Notes: generated from the letters alone by a model not told the origin. Shown: positions 50,398 through 59,592, numbered from the stretch's first letter. The stretch is 64,000 nt of DNA from Streptomyces fumigatiscleroticus (GCF_014647975.1 NZ_BMQF01000003.1:1-64000), one strand, 5' to 3'. Translations and numbers: made by a program.

Positions 50398-51519
50398 ATG
50401 CAGTTCGGGATATTCACCGTCGGCGACGTCACCCCGGACCCGACCACGGGCCGTACGCCGACGGAGCGTGAGCGCATCAAGGCCATGGTCGCCATCGCGC
50501 TGAAGGCCGAGGAGGTCGGGCTGGACGTGTTCGCCACCGGCGAGCACCACAACCCGCCGTTCGTGCCGTCGTCGCCGACCACGATGCTCGGGTACATCGC
50601 GGCGCGGACGGAGAAGCTGATCCTGTCCACGTCCACCACGCTGATCACCACCAACGACCCGGTGAAGATCGCCGAGGACTTCGCGATGCTCCAGCACCTG
50701 GCCGACGGGCGTATGGACCTGATGATGGGCCGCGGCAACACCGGCCCGGTCTACCCCTGGTTCGGGCAGGACATCCGCGAGGGCATCAACCTGGCGATCG
50801 AGAACTACGCGCTGCTGCGCCGGCTGTGGCGTGAGGACGTGGTGACCTGGGAGGGCAAGTTCCGCACTCCGTTGCAGGGCTTCACCTCCACCCCGCGCCC
50901 GCTGGACGGCGTACCGCCGTTCGTCTGGCACGGCTCCATCCGCTCCCCGGAGATAGCCGAGCAGGCCGCGTACTACGGCGACGGCTTCTTCCACAACAAC
51001 ATCTTCTGGCCGGCCGACCACACCAAGCGGATGGTGGAGTTCTACCGCACCCGCTTCGCCCACTACGGGCACGGCAGCCCCGAGGAGGCCATCGTCGGCC
51101 TGGGCGGTCAGGTGTTCATGCGGAAGAACTCCCAGGACGCGATCCGCGAGTTCCGCCCCTACTTCGACGTGGCGCCGGTGTACGGGCACGGCCCGTCGCT
51201 GGAGGACTTCATGGACCAGACGCCGCTGACCGTCGGCTCCCCGCAGCAGGTCATCGAGAAGACCCTCGCCTTCCGCGAGTACGCCGGCGACTACCAGCGC
51301 CAGCTGTTCCTGATGGACCACGCCGGACTGCCGCTGAAGACCGTGCTGGAGCAGCTCGATCTCCTCGGCGAGGAGGTCGTGCCGGTGCTGCGCAAGGAGT
51401 TCGCCAAGGACCGCCCGGCCGAGGTGCCGGACGCCCCCACCCACGCCTCCCTGCTCGCCGCCGCCCGCACCGGCCAGAACGGCTCGGAGAAGACCCCGGA
51501 AGAGGTGAGCACCCGATGA
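50398..51519 (+). CDS. LLM-class flavin-dependent oxidoreductase
   Basis: A 373-aa luciferase-like TIM-barrel monooxygenase: MQFGIFTVGDV at strand 1, ATGEHHNPPFVPSSPTTMLGYIAARTEKLILSTSTTLIT, MGRGNTGPVYPWFG, and FVWHGSIRSPEIAEQAAYYGDGFF are family blocks. It uses reduced FMN made by a partner reductase; substrate unknown. ATG 50398 or GTG 50392 behind TTGGAGGTCGA. Its stop overlaps the ATG of the FMN reductase gene (ATGA), an operon with clear functional logic. Confidence 0.92.
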   Translation: MQFGIFTVGDVTPDPTTGRTPTERERIKAMVAIALKAEEVGLDVFATGEHHNPPFVPSSPTTMLGYIAARTEKLILSTSTTLITTNDPVKIAEDFAMLQHLADGRMDLMMGRGNTGPVYPWFGQDIREGINLAIENYALLRRLWREDVVTWEGKFRTPLQGFTSTPRPLDGVPPFVWHGSIRSPEIAEQAAYYGDGFFHNNIFWPADHTKRMVEFYRTRFAHYGHGSPEEAIVGLGGQVFMRKNSQDAIREFRPYFDVAPVYGHGPSLEDFMDQTPLTVGSPQQVIEKTLAFREYAGDYQRQLFLMDHAGLPLKTVLEQLDLLGEEVVPVLRKEFAKDRPAEVPDAPTHASLLAAARTGQNGSEKTPEEVSTR

Positions 51520-52232
51520 AGCTGGTCGTCGTCTCGGCCGGACTGAGCGTGCCGTCCTCCACCCGGCTGCTGGCCGACCGGCTGGCCGCCGCGGTGGGCC
51601 GGCGGGCCGCCGCCGACGTCCGGGTCGTGGAACTGCGCGACCTGGCGGTGGAGATCGCGCACAACTTCACCAACGGCTTCCCCGGGCGGGACCTGGCCGC
51701 CGCCCTGGAGGCGGTCACGGAGGCCGACGGACTGATCGTCGTCACCCCGGTGTTCTCCGCCTCCTACAGCGGCCTGTTCAAGTCCTTCTTCGACGTGCTG
51801 GACAAGGACGCGCTGGCGGGCAAGCCGGTGCTGATCGCCGCGACCGGCGGCAGCGCCCGGCACTCCCTGGTGCTGGAGCACGCGCTGCGTCCGCTCTTCG
51901 CCTATCTGAGGGCCGTCACCGTCCCGACCGGTGTGTACGCCGCCTCGGAGGACTGGGGCGCCGAGGGGCTCACGGAGCGGATCGACCGGGCGGCCGGGGA
52001 ACTGGCGGCCCTGATGACCGGGCTGTCCGCCGCGCCCGCCGCGCCCGCCGTGCCCGCCGTGCCCGCCGCGCCCGCCGCGCCCGTCGCGCCCGTCGCGCCC
52101 GTCGCGCCCGTCGCGCCCGTCGCGCCCGCCGTGCCCGCCGCGCCCGTCGTGCGGCCCGCACGGAAGAGCGCCGACGAGTTCGAGGTCGTGCCCTTCGAGC
52201 AGCGGCTCGCCGCGCTGCGCCCGAAGGCGTGA
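51516..52232 (+). CDS. NADPH-dependent FMN reductase (CE1759 type) with APV repeat
   Basis: A 238-aa flavodoxin-fold reductase. KLVVVSAGLSVPSSTRLLADRL is the phosphate-binding loop, IVVTPVFSASYSGLFKSFFDVLD the FMN loop, and LIAATGGSARHSLVLEHALRPLFAYL follows. Near residue 172 an imperfect 9-bp tandem repeat (52030-52149) inserts a stretch of Ala-Pro-Ala/Val units, then ADEFEVVPFEQRLAAL closes. It would supply FMNH2 to the upstream luciferase-like enzyme, with which it overlaps by 4 bp. Confidence 0.9.
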   Translation: MKLVVVSAGLSVPSSTRLLADRLAAAVGRRAAADVRVVELRDLAVEIAHNFTNGFPGRDLAAALEAVTEADGLIVVTPVFSASYSGLFKSFFDVLDKDALAGKPVLIAATGGSARHSLVLEHALRPLFAYLRAVTVPTGVYAASEDWGAEGLTERIDRAAGELAALMTGLSAAPAAPAVPAVPAAPAAPVAPVAPVAPVAPVAPAVPAAPVVRPARKSADEFEVVPFEQRLAALRPKA

Positions 52233-52332
52233 CGGCCGACGCCCGGCGCCGGCGGTGAGAGGCCAGTAAGAAGGCCCGCCGGTGCGCCGGGCGGCACGGC
52301 GTGCGGCCGGGCGGGCTTGGCAGACTGGTGGC

Positions 52333-53046
52333 GTGCCTCAGACCGTGCTGCTCGCCGAAGACGACCGCGCCATCCGCCACGCCCTGGAACGCGCCCTGAC
52401 CCTGGAGGGCTACCAGGTCACCTCGGTCGCCGACGGCATCGAGGCGCTGGCGCAGGCCCACCGCGGCCGGCCCGACGTGCTCGTCCTGGACGTGATGATG
52501 CCGGGCATCGACGGTCTCCAGGTCTGCCGGGTGCTGCGCGCCGAGGGCGACCGTACGCCGATCCTGATGCTGACGGCACTGGTGGAGACCGCGGACCGGA
52601 TCGCGGGCCTGGACGCGGGCGCCGACGACTACGTCGTCAAGCCGTTCGACGTCGAGGAGGTCTTCGCCCGGCTGCGCGCCCTGCTGCGCCGTACCAGCCC
52701 GGCCTCCGCCGCGGACAGCGCCCCGCCGGAGCCACAGGTCCCGGGGCGGTATCTGGAGGCGGCCGGGCTGCGGATGGACCCGCAGGCACGCCGCGTCTGG
52801 CGCGACGGCCGGGAGCTGGAGCTGACCCGCACCGAGTTCGAGCTGCTGGAACTGCTGGTCCGCAACGCCGGCATCGTCCTGGACCACTCCACCATCTACG
52901 ACCGCATCTGGGGCTACGACTTCGGCCCGGGCTCGAAGAACCTCGCCGTCTACGTCGGCTATCTGCGCCGCAAGCTCGACGAACCGGGCGCTCCGCAGCT
53001 GATCCACACGGTGCGCGGCGTGGGTTACGTGCTGCGGGAGGACTGA
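52333..53046 (+). CDS. OmpR-family response regulator
   Basis: A 237-aa regulator. The receiver domain (residues 1-115) has LLAEDDRAIRHALERAL with the acidic pair, VLVLDVMMPGIDGL with the phospho-acceptor Asp, LMLTAL and DYVVKPF (Lys). A winged-helix DNA-binding domain follows (ELELTRTEFELLELLVRNAGIVLDHSTIYDRIWG, SKNLAVYVGYLRRKLD, IHTVRGVGYVLRED). GTG 52333 is used; the ribosome site is weak. The sensor kinase gene follows without a gap, so this is a standard MprAB-like two-component system. Confidence 0.94.
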   Translation: MPQTVLLAEDDRAIRHALERALTLEGYQVTSVADGIEALAQAHRGRPDVLVLDVMMPGIDGLQVCRVLRAEGDRTPILMLTALVETADRIAGLDAGADDYVVKPFDVEEVFARLRALLRRTSPASAADSAPPEPQVPGRYLEAAGLRMDPQARRVWRDGRELELTRTEFELLELLVRNAGIVLDHSTIYDRIWGYDFGPGSKNLAVYVGYLRRKLDEPGAPQLIHTVRGVGYVLRED

Positions 53047-54558
53047 GTGCGCCGCTCCGGGCGGCCGCCCACGCTTCCCACGCCCCCCGAGGTGTCCGCG
53101 CTGCCCACGCTGCCCGCGCTGCCCGCCAGACGGCGGCCCCGGCTGCTGTCGCTGCGCACCACCTTCGCGGTGTCGTTCGCGACGGTCGCGGCCGTGGTCA
53201 CGGTGCTCGTCGGCGTGCTGTCGTACGGCGCCGCCGCCCGGCTGGTCCGTGTCGACCAGGAGTCCGTCTTCGACCAGGTCGTGCAGGACCTGCGGGACGA
53301 GGTCCGGGACAACCGGATGACGCCCGGCGACTTCTCCTCCGTCGCGCCGGGCCACGACGTCGTGCGGCCGGCCCGTACGGTCGTGCAGGTGCTCGGCCCG
53401 GACGGGGAGATCTCCGACCGGGGCAGACCGGGCCTGCCGGTCACGGCCGCCGACCGGCGTGTCGCGGCCGCCGACCCGGCCGGCCGGATGAGCGAGCACG
53501 AGGACGTCGACGTCGGCGACGACGTCTACCGCATCGCCACCGTCTCCCTCGGCGGAGGGCGGGGCGCGGTGCAGGTCGCGCAGGAGTTCAGCGACACCGA
53601 GGACCTGTTGCGGGCCCTGCAACGGCGGACGCTGCTGCTGATGGTGGCGGTGGTGACCGCGGCGGGCCTGTTCGGCTGGTGGCTGGCCCGGCGCATCACC
53701 CGTCGGCTGGTGATGCTGACCGCCGCCGCGGAGGACGTGGCCCGCACCCGTCAGCTCGGCGTGCAGGTGCCGGTCACCGGCTACGACGAGGTGGGCCGCC
53801 TCGGCCGCGCCTTCGACCGCATGCTGGGCCGCCTCGCCCAGTCCGAGGAGGACCAGCGCCGCCTGGTCCAGGACGCCGGCCACGAGCTGCGCACCCCGCT
53901 GACCTCCCTGCGCACCAACATCTCCCTGCTCCGCCGTATCGACGAACTGCCGCCCGCCGCGCGTGAGGAACTGGTCGCGGATCTGGGCCAGGAGGCCCGT
54001 GAACTGACCGACCTGGTGAACGAGCTGGTCGACCTGGCGGCCGGCCAGTCCGACACCGAGCCCCCGCAGCGCATCGACCTCGCCGAGATCGCCGAGGACG
54101 TCGCGGGCCTGGCCCGGCGCCGCACCGGGCGGGAGATCGTCGTACGGGCCGGCGGCGACACGGCCACCGACGGCCGCCCGGGCATGCTCCAGCGCGCGAT
54201 GTCCAACCTGGTGGAGAACGCGGCCAAGTTCGACCGCGACGGCACGGCGCCGATCGAGATCGCCGTCACCGGCCCCGTCCCGGGCACCGGCCACGGGGTT
54301 CCTGCGGGCCCGGTCCGCGTGGAGGTCCTCGACCGTGGCCCCGGCATCGCCGACTGCGACCTGGTCCGGGTCTTCGACCGCTTCTACCGCGCCGCCGACG
54401 CCCGTTCCCAGCCCGGCTCCGGCCTCGGGCTGTCCATCGTGCGGGAGGTGGCCACGGCCCACGGGGGAGCGCCGTTCGCCGTCCGGCGGGAGGGCGGCGG
54501 CTCGGTCATCGGCTTCACGGTGGGCCCCGGACCGACGGGCCAGGAGCAGAACGGCTGA
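53047..54558 (+). CDS. sensor histidine kinase
   Basis: A 503-aa membrane kinase. TM1 about residues 36-60, an extracytoplasmic loop to about 195, TM2 about 200-220 (LLLMVAVVTAAGLFGWWLA), then HAMP (RRITRRLVMLTAAAEDVART). HisKA has DAGHELRTPLTSLRTNISLL, and HATPase has the N box MSNLVENAAKFD with G boxes DRGPGI and GSGLGLSIV. It phosphorylates the regulator encoded directly upstream. GTG 53047 lies right after the regulator's stop. The stimulus is unknown. A 40-bp tandem repeat begins just behind the stop. Confidence 0.93.
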   Translation: MRRSGRPPTLPTPPEVSALPTLPALPARRRPRLLSLRTTFAVSFATVAAVVTVLVGVLSYGAAARLVRVDQESVFDQVVQDLRDEVRDNRMTPGDFSSVAPGHDVVRPARTVVQVLGPDGEISDRGRPGLPVTAADRRVAAADPAGRMSEHEDVDVGDDVYRIATVSLGGGRGAVQVAQEFSDTEDLLRALQRRTLLLMVAVVTAAGLFGWWLARRITRRLVMLTAAAEDVARTRQLGVQVPVTGYDEVGRLGRAFDRMLGRLAQSEEDQRRLVQDAGHELRTPLTSLRTNISLLRRIDELPPAAREELVADLGQEARELTDLVNELVDLAAGQSDTEPPQRIDLAEIAEDVAGLARRRTGREIVVRAGGDTATDGRPGMLQRAMSNLVENAAKFDRDGTAPIEIAVTGPVPGTGHGVPAGPVRVEVLDRGPGIADCDLVRVFDRFYRAADARSQPGSGLGLSIVREVATAHGGAPFAVRREGGGSVIGFTVGPGPTGQEQNG

Positions 54559-54565
54559 GCCGCGG

Positions 54566-54900
54566 CCGGCCGGATGTCTGCCCTGGCCCGACGGACACGT
54601 CTGCCCCGGCCGGACGGACGTCTTCGCCGCGGTCGGCCGGATGTCTGCCCCGGCTGGAGACGTCTGCCGCGGTCGGCCGGATGTCTGCCCCGGCTGGAGA
54701 CGTCTGCCGCGGTCGGCCGGATGTCTGCCCCGGCTGGAGACGTCTGCCGCGGTCGGCCGGATGTCTGCCCCGGCTGGAGACGTCTGCCGCGGTCGGCCGG
54801 ATGTCTGCCCCGGCCGGAGACGTCTGCCGCGGCCGGCCGGATGTCTGCACCGGCCGGAGACGTCTGCCCCGGCCGGACGGGTGTCTTCGCCGCACCGGGA
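54566..54900. repeat. 40-bp minisatellite
   Basis: Six consecutive 40-bp units run from 54621 to 54860, with degenerate half-units on both sides. Each unit is two related 20-bp subunits sharing GAYGTCTGCCSCGG, one beginning AGACGTCTGCC and one beginning CGGATGTCTGCC. Units 3-4 (54661-54780) are identical; drift grows toward both ends. The array lies between the convergent kinase gene and the small conserved gene and encodes nothing convincing. Confidence 0.95.
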
Positions 54901-55026
54901 GGACGTCTTCGCCGCGGCCGGGCCCGGCCGGCCGGCGATGCCCGCCCGGCTGCGGACGGGTGTACCGCCGGCAGCCGGACGGGCGGGGCGGGAAGGCCCC
55001 GCCTCAGGTAAGGAGGAGCGGCGCGT

Positions 55027-55458
55027 TCAGGGCCACACCAGGCAGTAGGCCTGATGCCCCGCCTCATGCAGCCGATGGCTGAAGTCCTGCCACTCGTGCA
55101 GCAGCTGGTACACGTTGAACGCGTCCCGCGGGCCGCCCCGGTCCGGCACCGTCGACCAGATGAAGGCCGCCGCGCCGACCGCCTCCTCGCCGATGCCGCG
55201 CAGGGGGTCGACGACGGTCATGGGCAGCTTGACGACCGCGTAGTCGGGGTGCAGGACGACCAGTTCCAGGGGCGGCACCTTGTGGAGGGGGACGCCTTCG
55301 ATGCCGGTGAGGACCATGGCCGCCATGGTCTCCGGCTTGATCTTGGTGAACATGCCGCCCATGCCGAGCTCGTCGCCGCCCAGCTCCTCGGGGCGCATCG
55401 AGATCGGGACGCGGGCCGCGGTGGCGCCGTCGGGCGCGCCGAAGTACTTGTACGTCAC
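55027..55458 (-). CDS. small conserved actinobacterial protein
   Basis: A 143-aa soluble protein of unknown function: TYKYFGAPDGATAARVPISMRPEELGGDELGMGGMFTKIKPETMAAMVLTGIEGVPLH at the front and YQLLHEWQDFSHRLHEAGHQAYCLVWP at the end. I recall close relatives throughout Streptomyces but no function. GTG 55458 is chosen by its conserved-looking start; GTG 55464 is an alternative and the in-frame extension to 55641 has no coding look. It converges on the two-component system across the minisatellite. Confidence 0.6.
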   Translation of the reverse strand: MTYKYFGAPDGATAARVPISMRPEELGGDELGMGGMFTKIKPETMAAMVLTGIEGVPLHKVPPLELVVLHPDYAVVKLPMTVVDPLRGIGEEAVGAAAFIWSTVPDRGGPRDAFNVYQLLHEWQDFSHRLHEAGHQAYCLVWP

Positions 55459-56055
55459 CCCCACCCGACCACCATTCCTGCTCCCCGGACCCAGCCGGTC
55501 GAACCGCTCGGGCTCCCTCGGCGCACCTTGTGCCTGACGTGCTTCGGTCGTCTCCTCCGCGTCGCGTCGGTGCCTTCCCCGCCGGGCACGTCGAGGACCC
55601 AGGTCGTCGGTCCCCTCGCCCAGTCCGCCACCGCGATGCATATCTCCACCCGACTGCTTTTCTAGGACGCGTGGCCCCCGCCGCGCAACCCGATCATCGT
55701 GTCAGTGACCTCCCCCACGGCCGCGCGCCGAAACGTGCGGGGAAACACCTGTCCATGGGATCCGGTGACCCTCCGAACAAGCTCCCGGGCGGCACGGCCT
55801 GTGTGAGCTGTGTGTATCGGTGCCCAGTCTCGCAGACGGCGGGGATTCGGGGGCCCGTTGCGGGTCCGGTGACCGGTCGATGGCCGGGACGCGACGGTCG
55901 GCCGGCGCCGTGGTGACGGCGCGGGTGCCCGGCGCCGGCCCCGCGCCCGGCGTCCGGGCGGGCCCACGGCCCCGTAGCGGCCCTGGCCTACCCTGAACAG
56001 GTCACTGGCAACCGGTGTCCGAGAAGTCGGAGAAGGTCGGAGAAAGTCGCAGGTC
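55459..56055. other. 597-bp stretch without a gene
   Basis: Between the small conserved gene (-) and hemL (+). I see no convincing gene, tRNA or strong hairpin. The last ~40 bp before hemL contain three imperfect copies of GTCGGAGAAG (56018-56047), which overlap the hemL ribosome site. Confidence 0.5.
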
Positions 56056-57372
56056 ATGAGCGAACTGCCCTATCAGTACGAAGCGCCCGTATCGCAGGCT
56101 CTTTTCGACCGTGCGGCGGCCGTCACGCCCGGTGGCGTGAACTCCCCGGTGCGGGCCTTCCGCGCCGTGGGCGGCACGCCCCGGTTCATGGTGTCCGGCA
56201 CGGGCCCCTGGCTGACCGACGCCGACGGGCGTGAATACGTCGACCTGGTGTGCTCCTGGGGTCCGATGATCCTCGGGCACGCGCACCCCGAGGTGATCGC
56301 CGCCGTGCAGGAGGCGGTCGCGCGCGGCACGTCCTTCGGCACGCCCGCCGAGGGCGAGGTCGCGCTCGCCGAGGAGATGGTCGCCCGGGTCGCGCCGCTG
56401 GAGCAGGTGCGGCTCGTCTCCAGCGGGACCGAGGCGACGATGTCCGCGATCCGGCTGGCCCGCGGGTTCACGCAGCGCAGCAAGGTGATCAAGTTCGCCG
56501 GCTGCTACCACGGGCACGTCGACTCGCTGCTCGCCTCGGCGGGCAGCGGCGTCGCGACCTTCGCGCTGCCCGACACCCCGGGTGTCACCGGCGCCCAGGC
56601 CGGCGACACGATCGTGCTGCCGTACAACGACCTGGACGCCGTGCACGCCGCCTTCGCCGCCCACCCCGGCGAGATCGCCTGTGTGATCACCGAGGCCTCG
56701 CCCGGCAACATGGGCGTCGTACCGCCGCTGCCCGGGTTCAACCAGGGGCTGAAGGACGCGTGCGCCGCGAACGGCGCGCTGTTCATCTCCGACGAGGTGA
56801 TGACCGGGTTCCGCACCAGCCGGGCCGGGTGGTTCGGGGTCGAGGGCGTCGTGCCCGACCTGATGACCTTCGGCAAGGTGATGGGCGGCGGCTTCCCGGC
56901 CGCGGCCTTCGGCGGGCGTGCCGACGTCATGGCGCATCTCGCTCCGGCCGGCCCCGTCTACCAGGCGGGCACCCTGTCCGGGAACCCGGTCGCCACCGCG
57001 GCGGGCCTGGCCCAGCTGCGTCTCCTCGACGACGCCGCGTACGAGAAGGTCGACGCGGTCTCCGCGCAGGTCCAGGCGCTGGTCACCGAGGCGCTGACCA
57101 AGGAGGGCGTCGCGCACACCCTCCAGCGGGCCTCCAACATGTTCTCCGTGTTCTTCACCGACCGGCCGGTGCGGAACTACGAGGACGCCAAGGCGCAGGA
57201 GTCCTTCCGCTTCACCGCCTTCTTCCACGCGATGCTGGCGGGCGGCGTCTATCTGCCGCCGTCGTCCTTCGAGTCGTGGTTCGTGTCCACCGCGCACGAC
57301 GAGCGGGCCCTTCAGCGGATCGCCGACGCCCTTCCGGCGGCGGCCCGGGCGGCGGCGGAGGCCACGGCGTGA
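56056..57372 (+). CDS. hemL: glutamate-1-semialdehyde 2,1-aminomutase
   Basis: A 438-aa PLP enzyme making 5-aminolevulinate from the HemA product. Motifs: [54 protein letters not shown] with the cofactor Asp, and the Schiff-base lysine in [19 protein letters not shown]. The length fits. ATG 56056 has GGAGAAAGTCGCAGGTC upstream. It completes the early tetrapyrrole set in this window (hemA, B, C, D, L), but is 43 kb from hemA. The stop overlaps the GTG of the histidine phosphatase gene (GTGA). Confidence 0.97.
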   Translation: MSELPYQYEAPVSQALFDRAAAVTPGGVNSPVRAFRAVGGTPRFMVSGTGPWLTDADGREYVDLVCSWGPMILGHAHPEVIAAVQEAVARGTSFGTPAEGEVALAEEMVARVAPLEQVRLVSSGTEATMSAIRLARGFTQRSKVIKFAGCYHGHVDSLLASAGSGVATFALPDTPGVTGAQAGDTIVLPYNDLDAVHAAFAAHPGEIACVITEASPGNMGVVPPLPGFNQGLKDACAANGALFISDEVMTGFRTSRAGWFGVEGVVPDLMTFGKVMGGGFPAAAFGGRADVMAHLAPAGPVYQAGTLSGNPVATAAGLAQLRLLDDAAYEKVDAVSAQVQALVTEALTKEGVAHTLQRASNMFSVFFTDRPVRNYEDAKAQESFRFTAFFHAMLAGGVYLPPSSFESWFVSTAHDERALQRIADALPAAARAAAEATA

Positions 57373-58193
57373 GCGAGCGGAACAGCAGCGAGCGGAACGG
57401 CAGCGAGCGGAACGGCAGCGAGCGGAGCGGCAGCGAGCGGAACGGCAGCGAGCGGAGCGGCAGCGAGCGGAACAGCAGCGAGCGGACCAGCAGCGAGCGG
57501 AGCGGCAGCGAGCGGAGCGGCAGCGACATCACCGTCGTGCACCTGATGCGGCACGGCGAGGTGGAGAACCCCACCGGAGTCCTGTACGGCCGGCTGCCCG
57601 GCTACCACCTCTCCGAGCTGGGCCGGCGGATGGCCGACCGGGTCGCCGAGCACCTCGCCTCCCGCGACATCACCTATGTCGCCGCCTCCCCGCTGGAGCG
57701 GGCGCAGGAGACGGCGACGCCGATCGCCAAGGCGCACGGCCTGGACCTGGACACGGACGAGAGGCTGATCGAGGCCGAGAACGTCTTCCAGGGCAAGACC
57801 TTCGGCGTCGGCGACGGGGCGCTGCGCCGGCCCGCCAACTGGAAGCACGTGGTCAACCCGTTCCGTCCGTCGTGGGGCGAGCCGTACGTCGACCAGGTGG
57901 TCCGGATGATGGGTGCGCTGAACGCGGCCAAGGACAAGGCGCGGGGGCACGAGGCGGTGGTGGTCAGCCACCAGCTGCCGATCTGGATCGTGCGGTCCTA
58001 CGTGGAGCGGCGGCGGCTGTGGCACGACCCGCGCAAGCGGCAGTGCACCCTCGCGTCCCTGACGTCCTTCACCTACCAGGGCGACCGGATCGTCTCCGTC
58101 GGCTACACCGAGCCGGCCCGCGACCTGGTCCCCGCCCATCTCCTCGCGGGCGCCAAGCCGGTGAAGGGGAAGGGCAAGGCCTTCGGGGCCTGA
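57369..58193 (+). CDS. histidine phosphatase with N-terminal SER repeats
   Basis: A 274-aa protein. After MSER come nine tandem 5-residue units of form N/S/T-G/S-SER, encoded by 15-bp repeats (57381-57515). A phosphoglycerate-mutase-like domain follows: [13 protein letters not shown] with the catalytic [16 protein letters not shown], and [11 protein letters not shown] with the second His. Substrate unknown; related genes often sit behind hemL in actinobacteria. It is translationally coupled to hemL by GTGA. The Ser/Arg/Glu tail is polar and probably disordered; its copy number may vary between strains. Confidence 0.87.
   Translation: MSERNSSERNGSERNGSERSGSERNGSERSGSERNSSERTSSERSGSERSGSDITVVHLMRHGEVENPTGVLYGRLPGYHLSELGRRMADRVAEHLASRDITYVAASPLERAQETATPIAKAHGLDLDTDERLIEAENVFQGKTFGVGDGALRRPANWKHVVNPFRPSWGEPYVDQVVRMMGALNAAKDKARGHEAVVVSHQLPIWIVRSYVERRRLWHDPRKRQCTLASLTSFTYQGDRIVSVGYTEPARDLVPAHLLAGAKPVKGKGKAFGA
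57381..57515 (+). repeat. 15-bp coding tandem repeat
   Basis: Nine in-frame units of AACGGCAGCGAGCGG type with changes only at the first or second codon (AAC, AGC or ACC; GGC or AGC). They encode the N-terminal repeats of the histidine phosphatase. Confidence 0.9.
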
Positions 58194-58268
58194 GAACGAC
58201 CGATATATGGGCGCTTCGGCACGGTTCCGACACGTTCATCACTAAATATCTGCGTTTTCAAGGAACCT

Positions 58269-58323
58269 CCCCGTTCGTCACGTCCTCTGACTGGGTGACC
58301 ACCAGAGGACGTGACGAACGGGG
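58269..58323 (+). promoter_or_regulatory. 21-bp perfect inverted repeat over the ribosome site of the deacetylase
   Basis: Positions 58269-58289 pair perfectly with 58303-58323 (loop 13 nt, ACTGGGTGACCAC). The 3' arm ends in ACGGGG, 6 bp before the ATG, so it covers the purine-rich ribosome site of the deacetylase gene. It could terminate the hemL-phosphatase transcript, control translation, or be an operator. Confidence 0.75.
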
Positions 58324-58329
58324 AACGCG

Positions 58330-59592
58330 ATGCGCACCTCCACCCGCAGGAACCTCACGCGCCGGGGCATGCTCGGGCTCGGCGCGGGTGCCGTGGCCGC
58401 CGCCGGACTGGCGGGCTGCGGCACCCACACCGCCTCCGACGGCTCCCAGCACGTCGGCGGTTCCCCCCGTCCAGAACGGTCCGGCACCACCACGGCCCCT
58501 GCCCGTCCCCTCGGCGACGGCTCCACCTCCGACACGGGCACACAGCCGGGCCAGCCGGACAAGCCCGTACCGCTGGAGCCCGGCGAGACGCCGCCGCAGT
58601 TCGTCGTCTTCTCCTGGGACGGTGCCGGAGAGGTCGGCAACGGGCTCTTCCCGCGCTTCCTGGACCTCGCCAAGGAGCACGGCGCGCACATGACCTTCTT
58701 CCTCTCGGGGCTGTATCTGCTGCCCGAGTCGAAGAAGCGCCTCTACGACCCGCCGAACAACCCGCGCGGCGCCTCCGACATCGGCTACCTCACCGACGAG
58801 CACATCAGGGCCACCCTGGAGAACGTCCGCCGCGCCTGGCTGGAGGGCCACGAGATAGGCACCCACTTCAACGGCCACTTCTGCGCCGGCTACGGCACCG
58901 TCGCCCACTGGACGCCGAAGCAGTGGCGCAGCGAGATCGAGCAGGCGAAGTCGTTCGTCAAGGAGTGGCGGACCAACACCGGCTGGACCGATCTGCCGGC
59001 CCTGCCCTTCGACTACGACAAGGAACTGGCCGGCGGCCGCACCCCCTGTCTGCTCGGCCAGGAGAACCTGCTGCCCACCGCCCGCGAGCTGGGCTGGCGC
59101 TACGACGCCTCCTCGCCCGGCGGCCGCCAGGTGTGGCCGGAGAAGAAGCAGGGGATCTGGGACCTGCCGCTTCAGCAGATACCTTTCCCCGGTCACTCCT
59201 TCGAGGTGCTGTCGATGGACTACAACATGCTCGCCAACCAGTCCGTCAACTCCACCAACGCGCCCGCCTACCGCTATCCGGGCTGGCGGGAGCAGGCCGC
59301 CCAGTCCTACATATCCGGCTTCGAGCGGGCCTACGAGACGAATCGCGCACCGTTCTTCATCGGCAACCACTTCGAGCAGTGGAACGGCGGCATCTACATG
59401 GACGCCGTCGAGGAGGCGCTCAAGCACATCGCCCGGGAGAGGGACAAGGGCGGGGACATACGGCTGGTCTCCTTCCGGCAGTTCGCCGACTGGCTGGACG
59501 TGCAGCGGCCCGAGGTGCTGGCCGGGCTGCGCACCCTGGACGTGGGACAGCGGCCGGCCGGTGGCTGGAAGGGACTCGCCACACCCGCCTGA
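58330..59592 (+). CDS. polysaccharide-deacetylase-like lipoprotein
   Basis: A 420-aa exported lipoprotein. The signal peptide has a Tat-like start (NLTRRGMLGLGAG) and a lipobox at Cys 30 (GLAGC), then a Thr/Ser/Pro linker. The catalytic part has PQFVVFSWDGAGEVGNGLF (metal Asp region), HMTFFLSGLYLL, and GHEIGTHFNGHFC (His pair), the NodB-type pattern of chitin/peptidoglycan deacetylases. PFFIGNHFEQWNGGIYMDAVEEALKHI lies near the end. It acts at the cell surface, probably on wall glycans. It is preceded by a 21-bp inverted repeat overlapping its ribosome site. Confidence 0.83.
   Translation: MRTSTRRNLTRRGMLGLGAGAVAAAGLAGCGTHTASDGSQHVGGSPRPERSGTTTAPARPLGDGSTSDTGTQPGQPDKPVPLEPGETPPQFVVFSWDGAGEVGNGLFPRFLDLAKEHGAHMTFFLSGLYLLPESKKRLYDPPNNPRGASDIGYLTDEHIRATLENVRRAWLEGHEIGTHFNGHFCAGYGTVAHWTPKQWRSEIEQAKSFVKEWRTNTGWTDLPALPFDYDKELAGGRTPCLLGQENLLPTARELGWRYDASSPGGRQVWPEKKQGIWDLPLQQIPFPGHSFEVLSMDYNMLANQSVNSTNAPAYRYPGWREQAAQSYISGFERAYETNRAPFFIGNHFEQWNGGIYMDAVEEALKHIARERDKGGDIRLVSFRQFADWLDVQRPEVLAGLRTLDVGQRPAGGWKGLATPA

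Noticed and set aside
54566..54900. The minisatellite as a CRISPR array
   Set aside because: Units are contiguous 40-mers with no unique spacers, and no cas genes are present.
54574..55082. Open frames in all phases of the 40-bp minisatellite
   Set aside because: They exist only because the repeat has no stop in several frames; the proteins are pure repeats without a ribosome site.
55459..56055. Short frames in the gap before hemL
   Set aside because: Composition and lack of ribosome sites argue against genes, and no tRNA fold was found.
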